Source: an uncultured Porphyromonadaceae bacterium (GTDB lineage Bacteria; Bacteroidota; Bacteroidia; Bacteroidales; Muribaculaceae). From it: a DNA stretch of 25,792 bases. How positions within the stretch are numbered: the stretch's first letter is position 1; the number at the start of each line of letters is the position of its first letter. A program made the translations under genes and the position numbers. Below, one piece after another: positions 8,356 to 16,651 of this stretch. Where the stretch lies: NCBI GenBank assembly GCA_902489275.1, contig CABTZK010000027.1, positions 1 through 25,792 on the forward strand, read 5' to 3'. The notes under the pieces are model-generated. The model was not told the DNA's origin, searched no databases, and saw nothing but the letters and a program-made list of their open reading frames with translations.

Positions 8356-11300
8356 CTACTTGGCTAAGCTCATGTTGAGCGAAATGCCATAGTTGCTGTT
8401 GGTCGTGGGGTAAGAGCTGGTCGAGACCAAGGGTGTGTTGACTTGATGATCGACAAAAGCCCCCAAAGTGATGCGCTTCGACACCACATAATTGGCAGTG
8501 AAGTTAATGCCCAGGGTGCGCGTTCCGCTGGTTGCCTGCGCCGTGTTGGACTCAATCTTGCGAATCAGGGCATTGTTGTTGCTCAACTGGAAATTAAAGT
8601 TCAGCGTGAGGTCGTTGCTCACTCCCTTCTGCTTGCTCCTGATTTTGAGCACTGAGTTGAAATTGGCAATCTTGTAGCCCGCCCCGAAAACAAGCGACTT
8701 GGTGTTGGCCTCGACAACTTGACCCGCCGAGGTGTTCAGCGACAGCGTGCGCGCATCGCGATACTCGGCATTGAACGTGACATTGTTGGTCATCGTGGCA
8801 TTAAAGCCGAGCAATGGAGCGAACTTCTCGGTAATCGTCACCGATGAGATGTTGAAAGGCGACGACGGGATAGGACAGCCCGTGAGCGCGGCTTGGGTGA
8901 AGCCCAAGCCCTCGCCAATCGTTACCCAATCGCTATAGCTTGAGAACGAGCCTACCTGGTAGGTACATTGATAGGCGTGGTTCAACGTGAAACTCTTGAA
9001 ATGTTTCTTAAAGAAAGGAATTTTAGTCAAGCCGTCATAGGCCACACGCCAGTTGGGCAGAATCTCCTTGAGCCCTGGGAACGGATTCAAGGTGATTTTC
9101 TTGGCATCCTTGCCCGAATAAGCGGCTACGAAAGCCGGGATAAGCACATCGCTGCTGGTGGTGCTGATGGTGCCGTTGTCGGGATTAAAGACCTGGTCGG
9201 CATAGACAGTTCCGGCAATGAAGCCTGCGTTGGGATAGCAGCGGCCCACATAACGCGACTGGATGCGCCCCGCCACGATGGGGATGTTGGCCAAGAACTT
9301 GTCGAAGGCATCGCTGTGATAGCCGTTGTCGCTGCTGTAGCTGCGCAAGGCTGTCGCAATCGCCATGTGGGTCTTTGTGTAGCTGCCCGAGAACAGCGTT
9401 GTCATGTCATCGTACATGAACTGGAACTGGTTGGTGCGGTTATCGGTGCGGTTGCCCGTCAAAGTGACTCTAAGCCCTCTAATCGGTTCCAACTGCAACT
9501 CGGCATTAAACTCCTGGGTTTTGCTGTAGATAGCAGGAGTGGTCATGTTTTCATCACAGAGCAGCCAGCCACGGCGCTTGGCCTTATCGATGTAGCTCTC
9601 GTCGGTGAGGCCAAAGGCGAAATCGAGTCCTGGCGCCATCACGTCGTAGTGATTGTTCTGGCCGAAAATGTCTCCCACGTTAGGAATGAATTGCGGCAGC
9701 GACAACTGGCGCGTCGTGCGATACTTCACACTCACATTCTTCACGCTCATGGCCAGCCGTGTCGCATACTGCGCCAACTCGTAGACAAACCCGCTCTTTT
9801 CCTTGGCAGGAATCTCGGTGATGACAATCTTAATGTTCTCGCTTCCCTTGTTGAGCACTTCGATGGTGTTCTTGTCTTTCACGTTGTACTTGATGGGGAA
9901 TCGGGTTCCATTGGTCAAAGTTGCCGTGACACGCACATTTTTCACATTCATCTTGTGTTGGACGACGAGGTTGGAGTCGTTTAACAACTTAAACGTGCGG
10001 GTGAACTTCTTCACTTTCGGCTTTCCCTTGCCTTGGTTTTTCTCGTCAGGTGTCTTTTTATCATCGCCTCTATCTCGCCGCGATTCATTGCGGCGCGCGC
10101 TACCTGCTGAGCCAGAACCTGAGAAGCGCTTATTGACCTCTCTCAAATAGGGAATCTTGTTATAGAGCTGGTCAAGATTCAAGCGCGTGTCGATGTTGAG
10201 CGAAGCCTGGTTGGCAACCGTGTTTCCAGAAAACACCTCATCAACCGCTGTTCCTCGATTCCAGTTGTAGGTCGCATTATAGGCCGCATTGGCCGAAATC
10301 CAGCTCAGGAAGGGAATACTGCTAAACGGAGCCTTGTAGGAAGCGGTAAAAGTCTGATGATAGGCCCAAGGCGTGCCCAAGTGCTTCAGCGATTGCATTA
10401 CGGAGTCCTTCCAGTCACGATACTTGTCGGGGAAAAGTTTCTTGTTCACTTGCCCCACGGGTTCCATGATGTGGGCGGTCGTGTTGGTATTTAGCGAGAC
10501 ATTGAACGACTTGGTAAAGTTCCAAGAGATAGCAAACTGGCGGTCCCACAAGAAGTTCTTGCTCACCGATACTGGTAACTCTACATCAATCCCCGTCTCG
10601 TTGCGAGTTTGTTGCTCATAGTAGTAACGAGAGATATTGCTATTAAACGCAATCGATGCCGGCAGCCAATGGAATTCCCATTCGCGGAAGAACTTCAACC
10701 TCTTGTTCTTCTCCTTGATGAAGTGCTTGAACGGCTTGAACGGCTTGGCATAGGGTGTCCAGTTGTACTGGAAGCTGCCCCGGTAGTCATTGGTGTTTTC
10801 ATACACATTGTTGGGGTCGCTCGTGTGCTGCTTGTTAAAGGAGTAGCTAAACGTGAAATTTGCAGGGTCCCAGGGCATCGGGTTCTTGCTCTTGACGTCG
10901 AACTTGAGACCAGAGATAGAGAAGCTCTTCACCGTGTGTCGGCTCAAGGCATAGTCGTTGATGGAGTCTCGCTGCTCCTTGGTGGCGCATGCGTCAATCG
11001 CGTCAGAAAGCAAGATGTCCCGGTCGAGTGGGTTATACTTGGGAGTGGTTTTCTCGTTACTATAGGAGTAGTAAATAGGGGCTTTGAGCTTTACTTTCTC
11101 GGGGAGGAAGCGTCCCGCGTCACCCTGGACGGCGATATTCACCTGGTCATAGTCATCGAGGCGGCGCGCACTCAGTCCCTGGTCGACCGATCCGAATCCA
11201 CTCGTTTCCTTGTGATAGCCAAAATTGACGGTTGCAATATCGCTCATGTTAAGATTCGCGTTCACCTTGGCCGCCCATCCGCCATCTTGATCAAAGTCAG

Positions 11301-14300
11301 TCACACGCAACTCATCGACCCACACGACGCAATTCTTCGTCGTGCTTGAGTTGTTGCGCACGCCAATCATCATCACGCGCACGTCGCCCAACGAGGGGTT
11401 GCCAATAATCGTTATCCTATCGTTAGGATGCGCGGGATCCTGCTCGGTGTAACGCGAGCCGTAGCTCACGCCATCGACCCCGCCCATTTTGGCGGCGTTG
11501 CGGTTTCTCTTCACGCTGGTGAGCACATCAAGGTCGATGTCGAGCATGTTTTCCTTGGGCCACACTTTCTCACGGTCAGCCGAGCTGTTGGTACTATAGT
11601 GCCCTGGTGCCGTCACGCTCATGGGAATCTCGTACTCATAGTAATTGTTCTTGGCATCAGAACCCAGGCGGACAAATACCGAGACATCGCCATTGCTCAA
11701 GTGCGTGGGGTCATCGACAAAGGCCTCGTTGTGGACAAACATTTGCAAACGCTTGTAGATGCGCAAGTCCAAGCTGGTGTTGCGGTACACGCCACGTGCC
11801 TCGCCCGTTTTCAATTCCTCAACTTTCATTTGCATCGACTGCTCGTTAAGCTGGGTGATTTGCGATTGCCCTGAATCGACGATGCGGCTCACTCCTGGGG
11901 GCAAGACATAGTTGACAGGCTCACGGCTGGCATTCTCCTCAATGTTCACCGTGTTGACGGTCACCGCCCCATCGGCAGGGACATTTCCCCTGAGGTCAGG
12001 CTGGTAGTCATAGTTCCGCCACTCCCCTCGCACCAATTCCATCGTAGCGAATCGCAGATGCGTCGGCTTCTTGAAATTGGTCATGAACATACGAATAAAA
12101 CGAATCGTCGAGAAGTCTTTTATCGAGCCTACCACTTTCTCGTAGTCACGCAAAGGGATGCTGAACTGGTACCAAGTCACCGTTGGGTTCTTGCCGTTGC
12201 GCGTGGTGGCGGTGGTCGTTTGCTTATCGACAATATAGTTGCGTCCCACGACCAAATCCTCGGGGCGGAGCGAGATTCTGTACTGGAAATAGCGCTCGTA
12301 CTCGTTGAGGGTGTTGTCCTGGTTGAGGTCCTCCACATCGGGCACACTGCGCGAAGACTGATACAGCGGGTCGCTGGCATCTTCTTGCGAGAGCGAGTTC
12401 CCTTCCGTTCCGTTATAGTGCTTGTAGCGCTCAAGGATGGAGAGTTTTTTCTCGTCGTAGTCATATCCCCGATAGAAGTGATAGTTGTCTCCTGCCGGGT
12501 CGTTGATGGGCGAGAAAGGGTCTTCCTCCATGGTGGCAATAGTAGCGGCAGGAAGAACCTGGCTTAATTGCTCAACAAAATTCTTGTAGGTCGGGAATTC
12601 TTTCTCCTCACTGGTTGACAATCCATTAAGTCCCACATCCTGCTTGATGCGTGAACCCGATGAGGTGTCGAAAGCATAGGTGAGGGAGGTGTTGGTCGAC
12701 ACCTTGCCCCAGACGGTCTTTTTCAAGAAAGTGGTGTCGGCATCAATGGGCAATCCGTTTTCATACGATTTCAAGCCGTCTTTCAAAATATCCTCGCTCA
12801 CTTCGCCCAAGTTGAAATACAAGTCTCCGCCCTCGCGGTTATCGTTGTTCTCATCGAGGAACGGATCCATCAACCAGAACTGAATGTACTCGATGTTGGA
12901 TGTCTCGAAGTTGGTGTTGTCGAGTTTGCGCATGATGCCCCCCCATCGTTTTTCGGGATTGAGCAGGTAGCCTTGCTGGTCGATGTTAGCCCCATCAAGG
13001 TTATAGGGGCCTCGCTCGTTAGGATAATAGGACAGATTAAGCGTTTGGATAATGGACGACTCGCCATAGTTGAGCTCGCGTCCCGGGAACACCTCGCTAT
13101 AAGGGATTTCCCGCACATAGTGGTTTGACAATTGGTCCAAGTCGTTTTTAATATAGCCAGGACAGAACGACGAGTTGCGCTGGGTGAAGAGGCGGTCGAT
13201 ATAGTACCAGGAGAGCAATGCGCGGTTTTTCCCGTAATCGACATTATTGGACAAGGCGGCCTCGGGGAACAGCGCATCGGAGGCAGGGTCATAGGGCGTG
13301 GAGGCCAGGAACCACGCGTAAGGCGAGCGCAAGTCAATGCCCGATTGCGTCGACTCGAAGTCATCAATGTAGGAACTTCCCGCATTAGAGCCACGTTTCG
13401 CCTGGTGGGGCAGCAATTGCGCAAACTCGCCTGTAAAAGTCAAGGTTGAGGGTGCCGTGGCATTCACCGTGGGTATTTTATTCAACAAGTTGGTCAGCCA
13501 CATGAACTTCGTGTTATAAGCCACATTCACGCCCCAGATGGTATTGTTGACCAGCTCATCGCCAATCGAGACTTTCTCGGTCAGAGCCTTCTCGCCATAG
13601 TGCATGACCGTGGCGCCGATATGGAAATCTTTATTGAAGGCATAGTCCAAGTCTAATCCCAGCAATGTTTTGCGCTGCGTACTGAAGTTGGACTGGTTTT
13701 CGAGCGATACGCTAATGCTTGTTCCTGCATCAATGATACTTTGATTGGTGATGGTCACGGTTCCCATGCTATAGTCAACCGTGTAGTCGCTATTCTCGGT
13801 CAACGGGACACCGCCGGCAGTCACGACCACAGAGCCACGTGGAACATTCATGGCATTCAGTTTGATGGTGTTGCCCGATGAGGCCTGGTACTCTCCCTCG
13901 AGGACAAACTTGTTTTTGTCGGAGTGTTGCCGCGCCACGGTTATCGTTGAGTCGTAGAGTTCGGTGTAGGCATAGAGGTCGGCAATCGCCCCTCCGCCCA
14001 TCACTTTTTGCAGGTGCGCTCCAAATGGCTCAATAACGGGAAAAATAACCTTGCCCTTAGAGGAAAGCACCGTGTAGCCTTCGATAAAGTCGAAGCGTCC
14101 ATCGATGTTGCTCTCGTTGTTAGCGTCTAACCGGTCAAGGTTCATCACTTGCAGCAACGGCTTGCCATTGATGTTGCCAGCAGGGATATAGTTGAGCTCA
14201 GTACCCGTGGTATCGCTCAAATACTTGATGTCGAGCTTGAAATTTTGCTTTTGGACTTGATAGGCACCCAGCGAATAGATATTTTTCATCATTAAGTCCC

Positions 14301-15897
14301 ACATTGGTATTAACGGCGACGAGGTTGTGCCTTTCAGCATCTTGACATAGAGCGACTGGGATGTGCTGTCGATGTCGCCCGAGAACTCGCCCACTTGGTA
14401 GGTGCGTCCCTTGTAGGTGTACTGATAGGCGACAGCCAAGACCTCATCGGCATTCAACGCCGTGTTGATGGAGATATAGCCCAAGGCCGAGTTGAGCGTG
14501 TACTCCGATGACGAGAGCAGGCGCGCACTCTCGATTTTCTCATAGTCCCTGCCACCAACGACATCATAGGCCTCCAGTGGCTTCAAGGCTGAGGCCACCT
14601 GTGAAATGTCGCGCGCCGCAGGGTAGCTTGTCTTGATTTCCTCCAGCTCGTTATTAGAGGTGTTCGATGGGTTTTCGGCCGTCAAGTCGGGTTGCCAGTG
14701 GTCGCTGGTGAGGTGCTTGTTCTCGCCCAGGTCGGCAAATGCGACAAGGTTGCGCGACTCGTTGAAGTTTCCTCGTTTGTTGGTCACCCACACCTCGCAT
14801 CGCGTGATGCTGATTCCCGATGAGACGAGCGGCAACTTTGAACACCACTGGTCGTAATTCTCACGAAAGAAGTGTGACAAGAAGAAGTGTCGATTCTGGT
14901 CATAATTGTCGGCGGTCACGTAGAATTTGGTGGTTTGCGAGCCGCCTTTGGTGTTCACGGTCTGGGTCTCGGAATTTTGTTGCGACACGAGAGCTGTAGC
15001 CGTGAGCTTGCCAAATTGCAATTTGGTCTTGATGCCAAAAAGCGCCGCGCTACCCCTGATTAACGATGACCCCGTTGTCATGCTCACATTACCGGCCTCA
15101 ATGTTCTTGATAATTTCATCTTCCTTGCCCTCGTAGGACAATTTCAAGTTCTTGTTGTCAAACTCAAAAGTCGCATCGGTATTGTAGGTCATGTTGAATT
15201 TCATCTTGTCGCCTACCGTCGCTGCAATCGTGGCCTGGATTTTCTGGTCGAAGTCGAAATAGGTCTTGCGGCGGGCTGCCACCGAGAGCGCCGGGTTATC
15301 GGTCTTGTTGCTCTTCACGCCCATGTTGACCGTCACCGTGCCCTGGGTCTTCAACTGCACGCCACCCGGGCCGAAGATGGCATCCAGCGGGCCAAGCCCG
15401 AACTGCATATCCAGGAAATTAAATGGCTGGTCTTTCTTCTGCTCGATCGTCTCGGCGTTCTTCTGGCGATAATACTCCTGCATCGACTGGCGCAGAGCCA
15501 GGTCGTTGTACTCCTCGGGCGAGAGAATGAATGGGGTGACAATATCGTTGTCGCCAATGCGCGTGTGCACGACATACATGCCGGTCTCGGGATCAAACTC
15601 AACGGTCGTGGTCACATTGGAGGGGTTTTTCAAATCGGTAGGATTTTGGACAAATTGAATGCCCTTGTAGTTATCTGACAGCTTATCGCTCACCTGATAG
15701 TGCAAATCAACGCTGTCTTTGGCGTGGCGGCGGGACTTGCCCGCGCCTTGACGGTCGGGGACAGTGGGTGGTGGCGTGATTTGAGTCTTGTAGTTTTGGC
15801 TTTGTGCCTGCACACGAAGTGTGCCTGCACAACAGCAGCCTATCACGCAAACGATGGCCAAAACCGATATTTTAACGCTTTGCAGTTTGTAAACCAT
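8356..15897 (-). CDS. sprA: Type IX secretion system outer-membrane translocon SprA (Sov)
   Basis: Predicted protein of 2513 residues, within the family's range (about 2,300-2,500). SprA is the very large beta-barrel that moves cargo with a C-terminal sorting domain across the outer membrane in Bacteroidota, also required for gliding where that occurs. A signal peptide (about 1-31, ending VQA before QSQNYK) is followed by the conserved N-terminal region with FNFLDMQFGLGPLDAIFGPGG and many alternating aromatic/polar strands, and the protein ends in the strand YGISLNMSLAK. The start is the ATG at 15897; an upstream TTG at 15927 lacks a clean signal peptide. The gene follows ruvA by 45 bp with no terminator between. 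A highly charged Arg/Asp/Lys linker lies near residues 1922-1967. No other T9SS core gene is in the window. Confidence 0.96.
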   Translation of the reverse strand: MVYKLQSVKISVLAIVCVIGCCCAGTLRVQAQSQNYKTQITPPPTVPDRQGAGKSRRHAKDSVDLHYQVSDKLSDNYKGIQFVQNPTDLKNPSNVTTTVEFDPETGMYVVHTRIGDNDIVTPFILSPEEYNDLALRQSMQEYYRQKNAETIEQKKDQPFNFLDMQFGLGPLDAIFGPGGVQLKTQGTVTVNMGVKSNKTDNPALSVAARRKTYFDFDQKIQATIAATVGDKMKFNMTYNTDATFEFDNKNLKLSYEGKEDEIIKNIEAGNVSMTTGSSLIRGSAALFGIKTKLQFGKLTATALVSQQNSETQTVNTKGGSQTTKFYVTADNYDQNRHFFLSHFFRENYDQWCSKLPLVSSGISITRCEVWVTNKRGNFNESRNLVAFADLGENKHLTSDHWQPDLTAENPSNTSNNELEEIKTSYPAARDISQVASALKPLEAYDVVGGRDYEKIESARLLSSSEYTLNSALGYISINTALNADEVLAVAYQYTYKGRTYQVGEFSGDIDSTSQSLYVKMLKGTTSSPLIPMWDLMMKNIYSLGAYQVQKQNFKLDIKYLSDTTGTELNYIPAGNINGKPLLQVMNLDRLDANNESNIDGRFDFIEGYTVLSSKGKVIFPVIEPFGAHLQKVMGGGAIADLYAYTELYDSTITVARQHSDKNKFVLEGEYQASSGNTIKLNAMNVPRGSVVVTAGGVPLTENSDYTVDYSMGTVTITNQSIIDAGTSISVSLENQSNFSTQRKTLLGLDLDYAFNKDFHIGATVMHYGEKALTEKVSIGDELVNNTIWGVNVAYNTKFMWLTNLLNKIPTVNATAPSTLTFTGEFAQLLPHQAKRGSNAGSSYIDDFESTQSGIDLRSPYAWFLASTPYDPASDALFPEAALSNNVDYGKNRALLSWYYIDRLFTQRNSSFCPGYIKNDLDQLSNHYVREIPYSEVFPGRELNYGESSIIQTLNLSYYPNERGPYNLDGANIDQQGYLLNPEKRWGGIMRKLDNTNFETSNIEYIQFWLMDPFLDENNDNREGGDLYFNLGEVSEDILKDGLKSYENGLPIDADTTFLKKTVWGKVSTNTSLTYAFDTSSGSRIKQDVGLNGLSTSEEKEFPTYKNFVEQLSQVLPAATIATMEEDPFSPINDPAGDNYHFYRGYDYDEKKLSILERYKHYNGTEGNSLSQEDASDPLYQSSRSVPDVEDLNQDNTLNEYERYFQYRISLRPEDLVVGRNYIVDKQTTTATTRNGKNPTVTWYQFSIPLRDYEKVVGSIKDFSTIRFIRMFMTNFKKPTHLRFATMELVRGEWRNYDYQPDLRGNVPADGAVTVNTVNIEENASREPVNYVLPPGVSRIVDSGQSQITQLNEQSMQMKVEELKTGEARGVYRNTSLDLRIYKRLQMFVHNEAFVDDPTHLSNGDVSVFVRLGSDAKNNYYEYEIPMSVTAPGHYSTNSSADREKVWPKENMLDIDLDVLTSVKRNRNAAKMGGVDGVSYGSRYTEQDPAHPNDRITIIGNPSLGDVRVMMIGVRNNSSTTKNCVVWVDELRVTDFDQDGGWAAKVNANLNMSDIATVNFGYHKETSGFGSVDQGLSARRLDDYDQVNIAVQGDAGRFLPEKVKLKAPIYYSYSNEKTTPKYNPLDRDILLSDAIDACATKEQRDSINDYALSRHTVKSFSISGLKFDVKSKNPMPWDPANFTFSYSFNKQHTSDPNNVYENTNDYRGSFQYNWTPYAKPFKPFKHFIKEKNKRLKFFREWEFHWLPASIAFNSNISRYYYEQQTRNETGIDVELPVSVSKNFLWDRQFAISWNFTKSFNVSLNTNTTAHIMEPVGQVNKKLFPDKYRDWKDSVMQSLKHLGTPWAYHQTFTASYKAPFSSIPFLSWISANAAYNATYNWNRGTAVDEVFSGNTVANQASLNIDTRLNLDQLYNKIPYLREVNKRFSGSGSAGSARRNESRRDRGDDKKTPDEKNQGKGKPKVKKFTRTFKLLNDSNLVVQHKMNVKNVRVTATLTNGTRFPIKYNVKDKNTIEVLNKGSENIKIVITEIPAKEKSGFVYELAQYATRLAMSVKNVSVKYRTTRQLSLPQFIPNVGDIFGQNNHYDVMAPGLDFAFGLTDESYIDKAKRRGWLLCDENMTTPAIYSKTQEFNAELQLEPIRGLRVTLTGNRTDNRTNQFQFMYDDMTTLFSGSYTKTHMAIATALRSYSSDNGYHSDAFDKFLANIPIVAGRIQSRYVGRCYPNAGFIAGTVYADQVFNPDNGTISTTSSDVLIPAFVAAYSGKDAKKITLNPFPGLKEILPNWRVAYDGLTKIPFFKKHFKSFTLNHAYQCTYQVGSFSSYSDWVTIGEGLGFTQAALTGCPIPSSPFNISSVTITEKFAPLLGFNATMTNNVTFNAEYRDARTLSLNTSAGQVVEANTKSLVFGAGYKIANFNSVLKIRSKQKGVSNDLTLNFNFQLSNNNALIRKIESNTAQATSGTRTLGINFTANYVVSKRITLGAFVDHQVNTPLVSTSSYPTTNSNYGISLNMSLAK

Positions 15898-15942
15898 TAA
15901 TTGTTGAATATCAATAAATAAGTACAAGTGCAGCCGACTACA

Positions 15943-16527
15943 TCACATCATTTTCAATGCTTTTTTAATCGCATCCTCGACCGTTATTGAGGGCTGATCC
16001 AGGAACAGCTTTTTCAGCGTTTTTTGTGAAATCTGCCGCGGGAAGCCCAGCATCGTCAAAGCGGCAATCGCTTCTTCAAATGCCTTACCCTGCACTTGAC
16101 CACTACTTAATAACGCATCGGCAGGCACTTTTATTTTATCCTTGAGGTCAACAATTATTCTTTGGGCGGTTTTTGCCCCAATTCCCTTCACGGCTTTCAG
16201 CATCGTCACGTTTTCACTGGCGATGGTCTGCTCCAGCTCGCTCGGCGCGAGAGAAGACAGAATCATGCGCGCCGTGTTGGGTCCAACACCCGACACGCTG
16301 ATGAGCATCAAGAAAACTTCCCGCTCACGCTTGCTCACAAAGCCATAGAGCGTGTGAGCGTCTTCGCGAATAGCCTCGTAGACGTAGAGTTTAGCCTGGT
16401 CATGGGTTGCTTGCAGCTGGTTGTAGGAAGTCAACGAAATGTTTATCATGTAGCCCATGCCATGATTGTCAATAACCGCATAGGCTGGATTGAGCTCTGC
16501 TACAGAACCAGTGATGTAGTCGTACAT
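15943..16527 (-). CDS. ruvA: Holliday junction branch-migration subunit RuvA
   Basis: The protein has 194 residues, usual for RuvA, which forms tetramers that hold the four-way DNA junction while the RuvB ATPase drives branch migration. Domain I is the N-terminal OB fold (MYDYITGSVAEL...). Domain II has two helix-hairpin-helix motifs, SVSGVGPNTA at 77-86 and VKGIGAKTAQRI at 113-124. Domain III (about 146-194), which contacts RuvB, follows a short linker. RuvB and RuvC are not in the window. The gene has its own good promoter and appears to lead a two-gene ruvA-sprA transcript; this adjacency recurs in Bacteroidota. Confidence 0.97.
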   Translation of the reverse strand: MYDYITGSVAELNPAYAVIDNHGMGYMINISLTSYNQLQATHDQAKLYVYEAIREDAHTLYGFVSKREREVFLMLISVSGVGPNTARMILSSLAPSELEQTIASENVTMLKAVKGIGAKTAQRIIVDLKDKIKVPADALLSSGQVQGKAFEEAIAALTMLGFPRQISQKTLKKLFLDQPSITVEDAIKKALKMM

Positions 16528-16560
16528 AATAAACTGGTGTTTTTAGATATTTTTTAATCA

Positions 16561-16577
16561 GACGAGCGTTGCTCGTC
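16561..16577. other. Hairpin in the ruvA leader
   Basis: A perfect 7-bp inverted repeat, GACGAGC-GTT-GCTCGTC, lies between the predicted transcription start (near 16588) and the ruvA ATG. There is no T-run after it on the minus strand, so it is not an obvious attenuator. It could affect leader stability or bind a protein. Confidence 0.4.
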
Positions 16578-16591
16578 CTCTCATGCTTCTG

Positions 16592-16622
16592 CAAAATTAC
16601 AGCAAGCGGTTTGCAATACAAA
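16592..16622 (-). promoter_or_regulatory. Promoter of ruvA-sprA
   Basis: On the minus strand TTTG (16622-16619) is separated by 19 bases from TAATTTTG (16599-16592). Both halves and the spacing match the Bacteroidota sigma-ABfr type promoter (TTTG-N19/20-TAnnTTTG). Transcription would start near 16588, leaving a leader of about 60 bases before ruvA. Confidence 0.6.
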
Positions 16623-16651
16623 AAGAAAAATCATTTTTTCACATTTCAGCA

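Noticed and set aside
8968..9984. 338-codon plus-strand open frame opposite sprA, and a similar one at 10609-11349
   Set aside because: Both lie within the sprA coding sequence on the other strand. Their His/Val/Leu-rich translations are typical of antisense shadows.
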